A stretch of 64,000 nucleotides of DNA from Pseudomonas sp. 30_B (GTDB taxonomy: Bacteria; Pseudomonadota; Gammaproteobacteria; Pseudomonadales; Pseudomonadaceae), in contig NZ_JAFGYY010000022.1 of the NCBI RefSeq assembly GCF_017491605.1, positions 35,348 to 99,347 on the forward strand, read 5' to 3'. The position numbers were made by a program, and so were the translations under genes. Below, one piece after another: positions 8,441 to 17,013 of this stretch; the first letter of the stretch is position 1, and each line of letters opens with the position of its first letter. The notes beneath the pieces are model-generated. The model was not told the origin of the DNA. It worked only from the letters and a program-made list of their open reading frames with translations, and made no database searches.

Positions 8441-9517
8441 TCAGTGGACGGGCAACTGACGCGCACCACGGGTGCCGACCAGCACCAGGCCTTTCGCTCC
8501 GGCGGACTGGGCGCCGGCGACCGGCGCCATGGCCGGCTGCGGCTGCAACTGGAAGCTGCTGCCGCCATCGCTGCTGACCAGCATGTGGCCCGCCTGGCTG
8601 AACAGCGCGAGTCGGCCATCGGCCAGTTCGGTGCCGGCGGTGATGCTCACCGGCAGGCCGGTCTTGACCTGGCTCCAATTCTCGCCGCCATCCACGCTGC
8701 GGTAGACGTTGCCGCGCAGGCCGTAGACCAGCGCCACGCCGGGCTTGCCGAGGATGCCGAAGAAGCTGCCGCTGTAGGGCGTCGGCCGGGCCTCGAAACG
8801 TCCCGTGGCGTGATTGAGCTTGAGCAGCAGGCCCTGTTCGCCGACGACGTAGAGCTCATCGCCAACCGGGCGGATGGCATAGAGGTTGAGCGCACTGGGG
8901 TTGTCGGTGTGTTCCATCCACGGGGTCCAGGTGCGCCCGCCATCCTCGGTGCGGAAGATCAGGTTGAACGCGCCGACGATGTAGCCGACCCGCTCGTCCT
9001 GGAACCACACATCGAGGAACGGCTTGTCGGCGCCCTCCTCCGTCATGCGCTGGGCTTCGCCCACCAGGGTCGCCAGGCGCTCGTCGTCCGGCGCGCGCTG
9101 CGCCAGGGCCTGGTAGTGGCGGAGCATGGCCGGGCCGACCTGGCGACCGTCGAACTGCCGCTCCCAGGTCACGCCGCCATCGCTGCTGTGCAGCACCACA
9201 CCGTCATGGCCCACCGCCCAGCCCTGGCTGGCCGTGGGGAAGTGCACCGCCGCCAGGTCCGAGCTGACCGGCACGCTGGCTTGCTGCCAACTTTCACCGC
9301 CGTTGTCGGAGTAGAGAATGTGCCCGCGCTGTCCGACCGCCACCAGGCGCTCGCCGGCACGGGTCACCCCCACCAGCAGGCCATGCTGCGCGAGGGGACT
9401 CATCTGCGCGGGGGTATCCAGGACATCGACGAAGCCCTGCGCCGCCACCGGACGGCAGAACGGCGCACACAGCGCCGCCGCGAGGGCGGCCAACAGGACC
9501 CATTTGGAAATGCTCAT
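8441..9517 (-). CDS. Exported YCF48/BNR beta-propeller protein
   Basis: 358 residues from ATG 9517; the open frame extends upstream but overlaps the DUF1329 gene without sense. A signal peptide is clear (MSISKW, hydrophobic 6-21, PVAAQG). Asp-box-like repeats of the form S-x-D-G-G-x-x-W recur (GGESW, GGVTW, GGRTW, GGENW, GGSSF), the mark of photosystem II stability factor Ycf48/HCF136-like propellers. In heterotrophs these proteins accompany DUF1302/DUF1329/RND gene sets and are thought to help assemble the envelope complex. No catalytic residues were identified. 62 bp after DUF1329 and 24 bp before RND, so co-transcribed. Confidence 0.85.
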   Translation of the reverse strand: MSISKWVLLAALAAALCAPFCRPVAAQGFVDVLDTPAQMSPLAQHGLLVGVTRAGERLVAVGQRGHILYSDNGGESWQQASVPVSSDLAAVHFPTASQGWAVGHDGVVLHSSDGGVTWERQFDGRQVGPAMLRHYQALAQRAPDDERLATLVGEAQRMTEEGADKPFLDVWFQDERVGYIVGAFNLIFRTEDGGRTWTPWMEHTDNPSALNLYAIRPVGDELYVVGEQGLLLKLNHATGRFEARPTPYSGSFFGILGKPGVALVYGLRGNVYRSVDGGENWSQVKTGLPVSITAGTELADGRLALFSQAGHMLVSSDGGSSFQLQPQPAMAPVAGAQSAGAKGLVLVGTRGARQLPVH

Positions 9518-9579
9518 GCGTTGATCTCGTACGTGGCCATCGGAGCGCCGCGAGGCACTCCGATGGCGCGGCGCTGCTA

Positions 9580-10944
9580 TCAGCGGATACCGGCTCCAGC
9601 CAGGGATTCGGGGGCCCACTGAGCCTTGGAGAGCGGCTCGATGTACTTCACGCCGCCGTAGGGACCGTAGACACCCGTGATGTTGTAACTGCCGGAGGCG
9701 AAGTCGTAGATCATGTGGTTGTCGGAGTTCGGCGCCTTGGCGTCGTAGCTGTAGGCCATGTGGGCGAAGCCGCCACGGTAGAGCTGGCCACGGGCGTCGT
9801 ACTCGTCCGAAGCCAGGGCGATCCAGCTGTCCTCGTCGATGTAGAAGGTGCGCTTGCTGTAGATGTGGCGCTTGCCGGGCTTGAGCGTGGCCTCGACCAC
9901 CCACACGCGGTGCAGCTCCCAGCGCATCAGGTCGGGGTTGACGTGGTTGGGCGTGGTGATGTCCGCCGCCTTGGCGTGGTAGTTCAGCTTGTAGGTGTTG
10001 TACGGAACGTACATCTCCTTCTTGCCCACCAGCTTGAAGTCGAAGCGGTCCATGGCGCCGTTGAAGACCCAGGCGTCGTCATAGGTGGAGCTGCCCGCCG
10101 AGCCAGGGTTCGGGGTGTCGTAGGCGATGTCCGGGGCCAGCTTCACGCGACGCTGGCCGGGCAGGTATTGCCAGCCGCGGCGCGCCTTCTCCAGCGGGTT
10201 GACGCCGTCGACCAGCAGGATTGCCTCGCCCGCGCGCCGTGCCGGGCCCTGGTAGTAGAGCTTGGTCCTGAAGTAGACGTCCTCGGGTGACGCGGCAACG
10301 TCGTTGCGCTTGGGATCGAACAGCGGGTACTCCAGGTAGGCGTCGCCGGTGGTCGCCAGGGTGGCGTTACCGGACGAGTCGACGTTCCAGGAATCGTACT
10401 TGGAGTTGATCGCGACACCCTGGTAGCGCAGCAGGTGGTTCCACATGGCTTCGAAGCCACTGCCGGGAATCGGGAACGGCACGCCCGGCAGGACGTTCTG
10501 CAGCGCCAGCCCCTCGCCCGCGGTGCTGGCCGAGACGGCATTCTTGCGGGTGTTGTCCAGCAGGCGCTGGGGCAGCGCCACGGTGCGGTGCGTGGGGTAG
10601 ACGTCCATGCGGAAGGTCGGGTAGCGCTTGAGCAGCTCACGGGTCGAGGCGGTGAGCTTGTCCGCATACTGGTCGGCGTTCTTGCCATCGATCACCAGGC
10701 GCGGCTTTTCGTCCGCGAAGGGGTCGACGCGCATGGAGCTGCCGGCCTGGTAGCCTGCCGGCGGCGTGGTCAGGCCACCGCTGTAGGCGGGAATTTCGCC
10801 ATCGGCACTACCGGCCTGTTCGGCGCCCACCGGGGTAAGGCTCTGGCCGAGCTTGGCGGCCTGGTCCGGCGAGACGGCGGCCTGGGCGACCGCGACCATG
10901 GCAAGCGACATCGCGCTGGCCATCAGGGATTTGATAAGGGCCAT
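9580..10944 (-). CDS. DUF1329 exported lipid-trafficking-like protein
   Basis: 454 residues with a signal peptide (MALIKSLMASAMSLAMVAVAQAAVS, cleavage near 22). The sequence matches the DUF1329 family throughout: AKLGQSLTPVGAEQAGSADG near the N-terminus, long tyrosine- and tryptophan-rich beta stretches and the WELHRVWVVEATLKPGKRH block. DUF1329 proteins are related to LolA/LolB-type outer-membrane lipoprotein sorting folds and are nearly always beside a DUF1302 gene, as here (23 bp gap). A periplasmic shuttle or outer-membrane adaptor role is inferred. Start ATG 10944 is preceded by GGAGAAC, a good ribosome site. Confidence 0.9.
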   Translation of the reverse strand: MALIKSLMASAMSLAMVAVAQAAVSPDQAAKLGQSLTPVGAEQAGSADGEIPAYSGGLTTPPAGYQAGSSMRVDPFADEKPRLVIDGKNADQYADKLTASTRELLKRYPTFRMDVYPTHRTVALPQRLLDNTRKNAVSASTAGEGLALQNVLPGVPFPIPGSGFEAMWNHLLRYQGVAINSKYDSWNVDSSGNATLATTGDAYLEYPLFDPKRNDVAASPEDVYFRTKLYYQGPARRAGEAILLVDGVNPLEKARRGWQYLPGQRRVKLAPDIAYDTPNPGSAGSSTYDDAWVFNGAMDRFDFKLVGKKEMYVPYNTYKLNYHAKAADITTPNHVNPDLMRWELHRVWVVEATLKPGKRHIYSKRTFYIDEDSWIALASDEYDARGQLYRGGFAHMAYSYDAKAPNSDNHMIYDFASGSYNITGVYGPYGGVKYIEPLSKAQWAPESLAGAGIR

Positions 10945-10967
10945 TTCTGTTCTCCTGGGTACGCAGG

Positions 10968-12770
10968 TCAGAAGGTTGTCTTGAAGGTGAACGTGACCAT
11001 GCCACGGTCCTTGAGCTGGGCCGGCACACCCGCGAATGCGGTGGTCTGGCCCGGGGTGCAGTTGTACTTGCCATTGGCGCCCGGGGTGGCGCCGTCGACC
11101 GGCGAGCCGCAGGTGTCGAACGGACCGAAGTTGTCCACGTACTTCAGGTCGAAGCGGTACTGGTTGCGCACGTCGGCGCCGATGCCGACGGAATAGCTGC
11201 CGGTGTCCTCGTTGCCGCCCAGCTGCACGGCGGAGTTGCCGTTGAGGCCGACGTTGTAGGTGGCCGGCAGATAGAGGTCGACGCTGGGGAAGACCTGGTA
11301 CCAGGTGGGCGTGAAGTTGACGCCGAGCACATAGTTGTCGCGGGTGACCTTGTCCACGCCGCGGTACCAGTCCTCGCCCTTGAACAGCTGCTTGTTGTCG
11401 GTCACGTCCAGCCAGCGGCTGTAGGCGAGTTCCACCAGCAGCGAGGCGCTGTCCCAGGCCGGGGTGTTGGCGAAGGTGGTCAGGCCGTTGACCACCGCGT
11501 GGACGGTCTTGCCGCGGGCCACGCCGTTCTCGCCGTCGAAGCTGGCGATGGTGCCGGGAGTACCCGCGGGCGCCTTCGGATTGACGGTGGCCGGCACGCT
11601 GAGCAACGGCATGTTCTCGCGGTAGTTCAGGTCCATGCCGACGCTGACGCCGCCGATGCTCTTCGACAGGCTGAGGCCATAGATGTCGATGTCATCGACA
11701 TAGAACTGGTTGTAGCTGCCGACGACGCCCGACATCAGCTGCGGAAGGCCCACGGCCGTCGGCTGCAAGGCAATGTTCGGCAGGATGTCGGAGGTCTTGC
11801 GGTAGTAGAGGCCGAAGGTGCCGTCGAGCCACTCCGGGCTCCACTTGAGCATCACCCCGTAATCGCCGCTGTTGTCGGGCGTGAAGGTATGCCCGCCGGT
11901 CAGACGCAGGTACTGCGGCGCGCCGGGCAGCAGGCCGTAGATGGGGTTGGGCTGGGCGATCAGCGAGAGATCGTCGCTGCCATGCTGGATGGCATCGTTG
12001 AAGCCCAGGTAGGTACCGGACTCGGGCAGGCGCGAGGCGTCCCAGCCGAGGAAGTACTGGGCGCCGAAGGACAGTTCCGGGTTCAGCGTGAAGTTCATGG
12101 AAATCTGGTCACGCGGAATGAACAGCTCCTTGGCCTCGGTTCCCGGCACGGCCAGGGCTTTGGCGATGTCCAGGCCGGACTGCCCGTAGCTGTTGCCATG
12201 GGCGAACGCCAGGATGCTCTCGCCCCAGTACTGGGTGTGGCTCCCCGCCTTGACGCTGAGCAGCGACTCCTCGCCGACATCCATGCTGCCGAACACGAAG
12301 GCATCGAGGAATTCCGAGGACGGCCCGTTGTAGTAACGCTCCGCGTAGCTGCTCAGGTGGTGCGAATCGGGCATGCCGTCCTGCAGCTGGTTGGTCGCCG
12401 GGTTGTAGCTGCCGACCTTGTCGTAGGCGTGGTCGTACCAGGTGTTGCCGCTCACGCGGAAGCCGTACTGGCGGCGATAGACCACATCCAGCTCATGCAG
12501 CACGTCGACGCGCTGGGACACCGGGCTGCCGGCCGAGAAGTTGCGGTTGCCGTCGTTGTTGTTCCAGGCGTTCGCCAGCTTGGAGTTGGCACTCTCCACA
12601 CGTTGCGCATAGTTCAGCTTGACGGTGTTGTCGAAGCGTACCTGGAGGTCCTCCACGCCCGTGTCGAAATCGAAAGCGTGCGCAGGCATGATCCCTAGAC
12701 CGACCAGTACGGCCGAGGCCAGCAGGCTCGGCGCCAGGTGGTGACCGGCTTTATTGTTCTTATTCTTCAT
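10968..12770 (-). CDS. DUF1302 outer-membrane beta-barrel protein
   Basis: 600 residues from ATG 12770, chosen because GAGG lies six bases upstream; ATG 12776 would abut the Shine-Dalgarno site. A signal peptide ends at PAHA-FDFD. The remainder alternates short beta strands with Gly/Asn turns and ends MVTFTFKTTF, a terminal aromatic residue typical of outer-membrane barrels recognised by BAM. This is the DUF1302 family. With DUF1329 it probably forms an outer-membrane route for a hydrophobic substrate (inference). It lies 44 bp downstream of the thiolase gene. Confidence 0.9.
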   Translation of the reverse strand: MKNKNNKAGHHLAPSLLASAVLVGLGIMPAHAFDFDTGVEDLQVRFDNTVKLNYAQRVESANSKLANAWNNNDGNRNFSAGSPVSQRVDVLHELDVVYRRQYGFRVSGNTWYDHAYDKVGSYNPATNQLQDGMPDSHHLSSYAERYYNGPSSEFLDAFVFGSMDVGEESLLSVKAGSHTQYWGESILAFAHGNSYGQSGLDIAKALAVPGTEAKELFIPRDQISMNFTLNPELSFGAQYFLGWDASRLPESGTYLGFNDAIQHGSDDLSLIAQPNPIYGLLPGAPQYLRLTGGHTFTPDNSGDYGVMLKWSPEWLDGTFGLYYRKTSDILPNIALQPTAVGLPQLMSGVVGSYNQFYVDDIDIYGLSLSKSIGGVSVGMDLNYRENMPLLSVPATVNPKAPAGTPGTIASFDGENGVARGKTVHAVVNGLTTFANTPAWDSASLLVELAYSRWLDVTDNKQLFKGEDWYRGVDKVTRDNYVLGVNFTPTWYQVFPSVDLYLPATYNVGLNGNSAVQLGGNEDTGSYSVGIGADVRNQYRFDLKYVDNFGPFDTCGSPVDGATPGANGKYNCTPGQTTAFAGVPAQLKDRGMVTFTFKTTF

Positions 12771-12814
12771 CGTCATCCTCGTTGAGTTGTTGTGACGTTG
12801 TTGCAGGCAAGACT

Positions 12815-13963
12815 TCAATGGCGCTGGAGAATCGCCACGGTGACCGAGCGCCCGATCGCGGCACTGTGCTGGAGGCCGGTTCGAGCCCCAGGCATCTGCC
12901 GGTCGCCCGCCTCACCACGGAGCTGGCGGACCAGCTCCGCCAGTTGCGCCAGCGGGCTCGCCCCTGGCACGAAACCGCAGCCAAGCAGCCCACCCGAGGG
13001 GCAGACGGCCGGCCTGGTCCGGGCGCAAAGCGCAAACTCGGCAAGCCCCTGTTCCTCACACAGACCGAGCGCGGCACTGAAGACCAGGAAGTCCCCCACG
13101 CTCTGGTCATGCAGTTCGACGACGTCGAGATCCTCGACGCCTATCCCGGCCTCCGCGTAGGCCAGCTCGGCAGCGCGACGTGTCGCAGCTCGCCCGAGGA
13201 CATCGAGCGGGTTGCCATCGGCCAGTTCGCAAACCGACTCACCCACCCGGGTGCTGCTCAGGATGCCGATGCCACCACGCGAGCCATAGCGGGCGGCGAA
13301 GGCCTCCGAGCACAGCAGCACCGCCGCCGCGCCATGGGCTGGCGGACTCAGGTAGGGCGGGAACCATACTCCCCGCTCAGGGGCGTCCGCGCAGGCGGTC
13401 GGGTTGAGGCGAGCCTGGGCACTGGCCCGATCCAGGACACGTTCGAAACAGAGGTCGGTGAGTCCCAGGCGTGCCTGCAACCAGCTCATCTGCGCGGCGT
13501 ACAGGGCCGCCGGGTGCTCACGCTGGGCGATGATGGCCGCCGGATTGTCGAGCCGGGTCCACTCGCCCCGCTCCCGGTTCGGGTATCCGTCCAGGCCGAA
13601 TAGATTCTGCTTCGACAGACCGGTCTGCAGATCCTCGAAACCCAGGACCAGGATCGCCTCCGCCTCGCCCGCCAGAATGCTGTTGCGCGCGAGGTGCACC
13701 GAGGTACTGGCGGATGCACCGCCATCACGGATGCAGAACATCGGAACGCCGGCCAGACCTGTCTGCACCAGCAACCGTTCGCAAACCCCGACACCGCTGT
13801 TCGCGCTCGACATGAAGACCTGGTCGACCAGGTCGCCGTCGATGCCGGCATCCTCGAGGGCCATGTGCGCCGCCTGCCCGACGAGATCGAGCAAGGGGGT
13901 GCGGGCGCTCGGCGCAGCGAACGGCGTCACCCCTACCCCTATGATCAGAACTCGTTCCGGCAT
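12815..13963 (-). CDS. Thiolase-like / lipid-transfer (SCP-x type) acyl-CoA enzyme
   Basis: 382 residues. N-terminal VLIIGVGVTPF, the SSANSGVGVCERLLVQTG region, the DGGASAS stretch and the ELHDQS motif near residue 284 are typical of SCP-x/acetyl-CoA acetyltransferase-like thiolases acting on bulky acyl-CoAs such as sterol side chains. The usual nucleophile region reads MSSANSGVGVCE, with a Cys close to the expected place; the C-terminal PSGGLLGCGFVPGAS supplies the second Cys/Gly motif (normally CxG or NPSGG). It is first in the operon and 139 bp from the LAL regulator gene. Whether it catalyses C-C cleavage or has another role cannot be decided from sequence. Confidence 0.82.
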   Translation of the reverse strand: MPERVLIIGVGVTPFAAPSARTPLLDLVGQAAHMALEDAGIDGDLVDQVFMSSANSGVGVCERLLVQTGLAGVPMFCIRDGGASASTSVHLARNSILAGEAEAILVLGFEDLQTGLSKQNLFGLDGYPNRERGEWTRLDNPAAIIAQREHPAALYAAQMSWLQARLGLTDLCFERVLDRASAQARLNPTACADAPERGVWFPPYLSPPAHGAAAVLLCSEAFAARYGSRGGIGILSSTRVGESVCELADGNPLDVLGRAATRRAAELAYAEAGIGVEDLDVVELHDQSVGDFLVFSAALGLCEEQGLAEFALCARTRPAVCPSGGLLGCGFVPGASPLAQLAELVRQLRGEAGDRQMPGARTGLQHSAAIGRSVTVAILQRH

Positions 13964-14050
13964 GCTGGCTTCCCCAGGTCAACGACCCGGCGGGAGGCTC
14001 CCGTCAGGTTCGAAATCTGTTGAGGGGAAGGTATGCGCGGACGGCACGGA

Positions 14051-14091
14051 TGCCCCCCCCATCGCCTGGGGGGGCGTTACGGATGGGGGGG
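14051..14091. promoter_or_regulatory. G/C homopolymer tracts with dyad, between LAL gene and thiolase operon
   Basis: C8 at 14053-14060, G7 at 14068-14074 and G7 at 14085-14091 lie in the 139-bp gap. The C8 and first G7 can pair around a 7-base spacer, giving a strong hairpin after the LAL stop codon and in the leader or promoter of the thiolase operon. CATCCGT occurs twice on the minus strand in this stretch, spaced about 30 bp, a possible activator half-site. The tracts could also be slippage-prone. No -10/-35 pair was convincing. Confidence 0.45.
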
Positions 14092-14102
14092 ACGGGAGTC
14101 GG

Positions 14103-16736
14103 CTAGTGTTCCGTCTCCAGGATGCCCAGCATGTAGGCGCGGTCCACCACATGCCGGCGCGTGCCGGCCTGGAACTTGCCGAAGAGATTCTTCAGGTGCC
14201 ACTTGACCGTTTCCTCGCCCACATTCAGCGCAAGCGCGATCTGCTTGTTGGAGAGGTTGCGCGCCAGCAGCTGCAGGACTTCCTGCTCCTTGGGTGTCAG
14301 CAAGCGGCTGGGCGCCACCTTTGCCACCGGCGTGCGGGCGGCGGGTTCCGCTGCCGGAGCCCTGGGCGCCAGTGGTTCCGGGCTTGCCATGGACTGCTGC
14401 CAACGCAGCAGTTGCGGGTGGGTGTCCGCCAGGATGCGCCGCATGCCGAACTCCTCCGCCAGGCTGTGCGCCTCCCGCAGGCTGGCCTGGCCATCGCCCC
14501 CGCTCTCGCGCAGGGCCAGGGCCTTGAACAGCAGCGCCTGAATGCGCTCCCGGCCGCGCTGCAGCCTGCTCGCCAGCTCATGGAGCGCTTCCGCCTCCGC
14601 CTGCAGCTCGGCCCAGTCCATTTTCGCCAGCGATACATAGGCTCGGGCAACTCCCACATGCAGTCGCAGTTCCGGCCCCAGCAGGCTGTCGGGATCATCG
14701 ATGCACGGGGGAATCACCCCCTCCAGCCGGCGCCAGAGAACCAGGCAGGTATCCACCCTGCCCTGCAGCGCATGCAGGCGAATCTGCTCGCCGAGCGACA
14801 CGATGCAGAAGCGGGGAATTTGCCGTTCCTCGCCGAGGGCGTGGAGCGCCTCGAGCAGATCGTTGCCCCGGTGCGCCTGCCCCTGCAGCGCGGCCAGCCG
14901 GGCCGCCGTGACGAAACCGAAGACGATGGCATCCGGGCTGGCCAGACGCTCGACCACATCCAGTCGGTTCGCCAGCACCGTGGCCGCCTCGCCCGGTTCG
15001 TTGCGTTCCAGCAGGACCGCGGCCAACGGGCAGGCGAGCAAAGCCGCCACCGAACTGCGCCGGCCGATGTCCTGCTCGGCGCGCTGCAGGGTGCTACGCA
15101 GGGACTCCAGCGCCGGCAGCATCCGCCCCTCCCAGAGGTACGTGACGCCGAATACCCATTCGGCCACACCCCGGATCGCATCCAGGCCCTCGGCCCAGCT
15201 ATAGCGCGGCGCCTTGCGACAGATACGCCGCGCCACTTCCGGCTGGCCGCGGCACAGCGCCAGGCGCGCCTTACTGTTGGCGACGATGGCCTGTACCTTG
15301 ACGGTCTGGTTGGGCAGCGACTCGTCCCAGCGGCTGAGGATGGCCTGGGACTCGTCGGGCAGGTCGGAGAAATAAGCCGCGGCAGAGGCGATGGCCGCGG
15401 CTTCGCACAGGACTTCCTCATCGGTTGCCGGATCGAGCTGCAGTCTGGCCAGCAGATGCCTCGCCTCCCCGGAGCGATCGCTCATGGCCAGCGCCCAGGC
15501 TGCCGCCAGGCACATGCGGGGCCGCGATTCCACTTCCTCGGCGGGGAGAGCCCCCACCCATTCGATCACCCGGCCGAACTCCCCACGCAGCACGATCTCA
15601 TACAGGCATTGCTCGATCATGCCGTACGCCTGCGCAGGACGCTCGGCACTCAGGTAGTGACGCGCCGCTTCCTCGAAAAAACCGCGCGATTCCAGCCATG
15701 CGGCGGCCCGTTCGTGCAACTCGCAGCGATGTGCTTGGGGCAGCATGGCCACGCGCTGTTGAAGAAACTCGCGGGCCAGCGGATGGATGCGAACCCAGTC
15801 GCTGCCCAGGCCCTCGGAGAAGATCGGCATGCTGGCGCACAGCTCGGCCATCCACGTCCCCGCGCGGGCATCGTCGAGCAGCGCCACGCACAGGTCGGGG
15901 TGCAGGTTTTCCGGCACGGCGATGCAGGTGAGAAACTCGACCTGCTCGGGCTGCAGCGTCGCCACCAGGCTGTCGACGAAATAGCGCTGGATGTCGCCGG
16001 TACAGGCCCTGAGTTCAGCGATGGCCAGCTCCGGCGCGGCACTGCGTTCGATGGCGGCAATCGCCAGTTGCAGCCCCAGCGGCCAGCCTTCGGTCAGCTC
16101 ATGCAGGACCACCTTGAGATCGATGTCGAGACCGTCGCCAAAACGGTTGCCCAGCACGGCGATGGTTTCATCGACGCGGAAACGCAGCTGTTCAAGGCCC
16201 AGGCCGAGAAAGATGCCCCGCGCCTGCAACTCGGTGGTCTGCAGGTTGAGCCGGCGACGCGAAGCCATCAGCACGCGCAGGTTCGCCGGGGCGTTGTGCA
16301 GGAGGTAGGTCAGGGCCAGGCGAACGGTGGCATCGGGCAGCGTGTCGACCTCGTCGAGCATGAGCGCCACTTCGCCCCCCAGGTCGGCCACCTCCGCCAG
16401 CCACTCCGTCAGCTCGCCCAACGCGTCGGCGTGACTGGAGGTGCTCACGAAAGCCTGCCGCCCGCTGGCCACCACCATCGCCGCCGCGAGGCCCTGGACG
16501 AAGCTCGAACTGTCGTCACGGCCATCGACGGTCAGCCAGGCGACCACTGCGCCGCGCGAGAGGAGTTCCCGCCGCCACTGCGACAGCAGCCAGGTCTTGC
16601 CGAACCCCGCCGGCGCGTGCACCGAGACGGCCGTGCGCGAGGCCAGCTCATCCACCTCCAGGCTCAGGCGCTCGCGCCGGAAGGCCGTCTTGTGGCTCCT
16701 CGGCGGCGTGGTCTTGAGTACCAGCTCAGGCTTCAT
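14103..16736 (-). CDS. LAL-family (MalT-like) ATP-binding LuxR transcriptional activator
   Basis: 877 residues from ATG 16736 (GGA about five bases upstream); GTG 16745 is the in-frame alternative. Walker A is APAGFGKT at residues 41-48; Walker B is in VALMLDEVD. The middle 500 residues are helical TPR-like repeats. The C-terminal 65 residues form a LuxR-type HTH beginning LTPKEQEVLQLLARNLSNKQIA, with VKWHLKNLFGK recognition helix. LAL activators bind an inducer and ATP, oligomerise and activate adjacent operons; the obvious target is the thiolase-DUF1302-DUF1329-YCF48-RND operon directly downstream on the same strand. Inducer unknown, presumably the operon substrate. Confidence 0.92.
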   Translation of the reverse strand: MKPELVLKTTPPRSHKTAFRRERLSLEVDELASRTAVSVHAPAGFGKTWLLSQWRRELLSRGAVVAWLTVDGRDDSSSFVQGLAAAMVVASGRQAFVSTSSHADALGELTEWLAEVADLGGEVALMLDEVDTLPDATVRLALTYLLHNAPANLRVLMASRRRLNLQTTELQARGIFLGLGLEQLRFRVDETIAVLGNRFGDGLDIDLKVVLHELTEGWPLGLQLAIAAIERSAAPELAIAELRACTGDIQRYFVDSLVATLQPEQVEFLTCIAVPENLHPDLCVALLDDARAGTWMAELCASMPIFSEGLGSDWVRIHPLAREFLQQRVAMLPQAHRCELHERAAAWLESRGFFEEAARHYLSAERPAQAYGMIEQCLYEIVLRGEFGRVIEWVGALPAEEVESRPRMCLAAAWALAMSDRSGEARHLLARLQLDPATDEEVLCEAAAIASAAAYFSDLPDESQAILSRWDESLPNQTVKVQAIVANSKARLALCRGQPEVARRICRKAPRYSWAEGLDAIRGVAEWVFGVTYLWEGRMLPALESLRSTLQRAEQDIGRRSSVAALLACPLAAVLLERNEPGEAATVLANRLDVVERLASPDAIVFGFVTAARLAALQGQAHRGNDLLEALHALGEERQIPRFCIVSLGEQIRLHALQGRVDTCLVLWRRLEGVIPPCIDDPDSLLGPELRLHVGVARAYVSLAKMDWAELQAEAEALHELASRLQRGRERIQALLFKALALRESGGDGQASLREAHSLAEEFGMRRILADTHPQLLRWQQSMASPEPLAPRAPAAEPAARTPVAKVAPSRLLTPKEQEVLQLLARNLSNKQIALALNVGEETVKWHLKNLFGKFQAGTRRHVVDRAYMLGILETEH

Positions 16737-16918
16737 TCTTTCCACTTGTTATGTCTCGGACAGGCAGATACTCCTGTGCCTTTCAGCGTTGTTCCAGGCA
16801 ATGACGCTCCGCCAAGCCGTCATCGCTGACTACAGGCGGTTCTCTCGCGGGACACCAGGAGGATAGCCAATGGCGCGGCAAACTTTGGATTGGCGAGCAG
16901 CGGATGGGAGAAAAGACA

Positions 16919-16948
16919 GGATCGCAAAGACCTGCATCCTTGCGATCC
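16919..16948. promoter_or_regulatory. Inverted repeat upstream of the LAL gene
   Basis: GGATCGCAA at 16919-16927 and TTGCGATCC at 16940-16948 form a perfect 9-bp dyad with a 12-base spacer, about 185 bp upstream of the LAL start and downstream of the DUF1254 stop. It could be an operator or a terminator for the DUF1254 gene; no T-run follows leftward. Confidence 0.4.
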
Positions 16949-17013
16949 GGGAATTGATTACATGAAGTTGCGCAGGCCCCACTGCATGGCGCAGCGGGGC
17001 CCGCTTCGGTGGG

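Noticed and set aside
5690..9622. 1310-codon open frame on the plus strand opposite RND and YCF48 genes
   Set aside because: Antisense shadow of GC-rich coding DNA: composition is His/Gln/Arg/Val repeats without domains, while the minus strand carries clear families with ribosome sites.
13404..16829. 1141-codon plus-strand frame opposite the LAL regulator
   Set aside because: Low-complexity antisense shadow; Walker A and LuxR HTH are on the minus strand.
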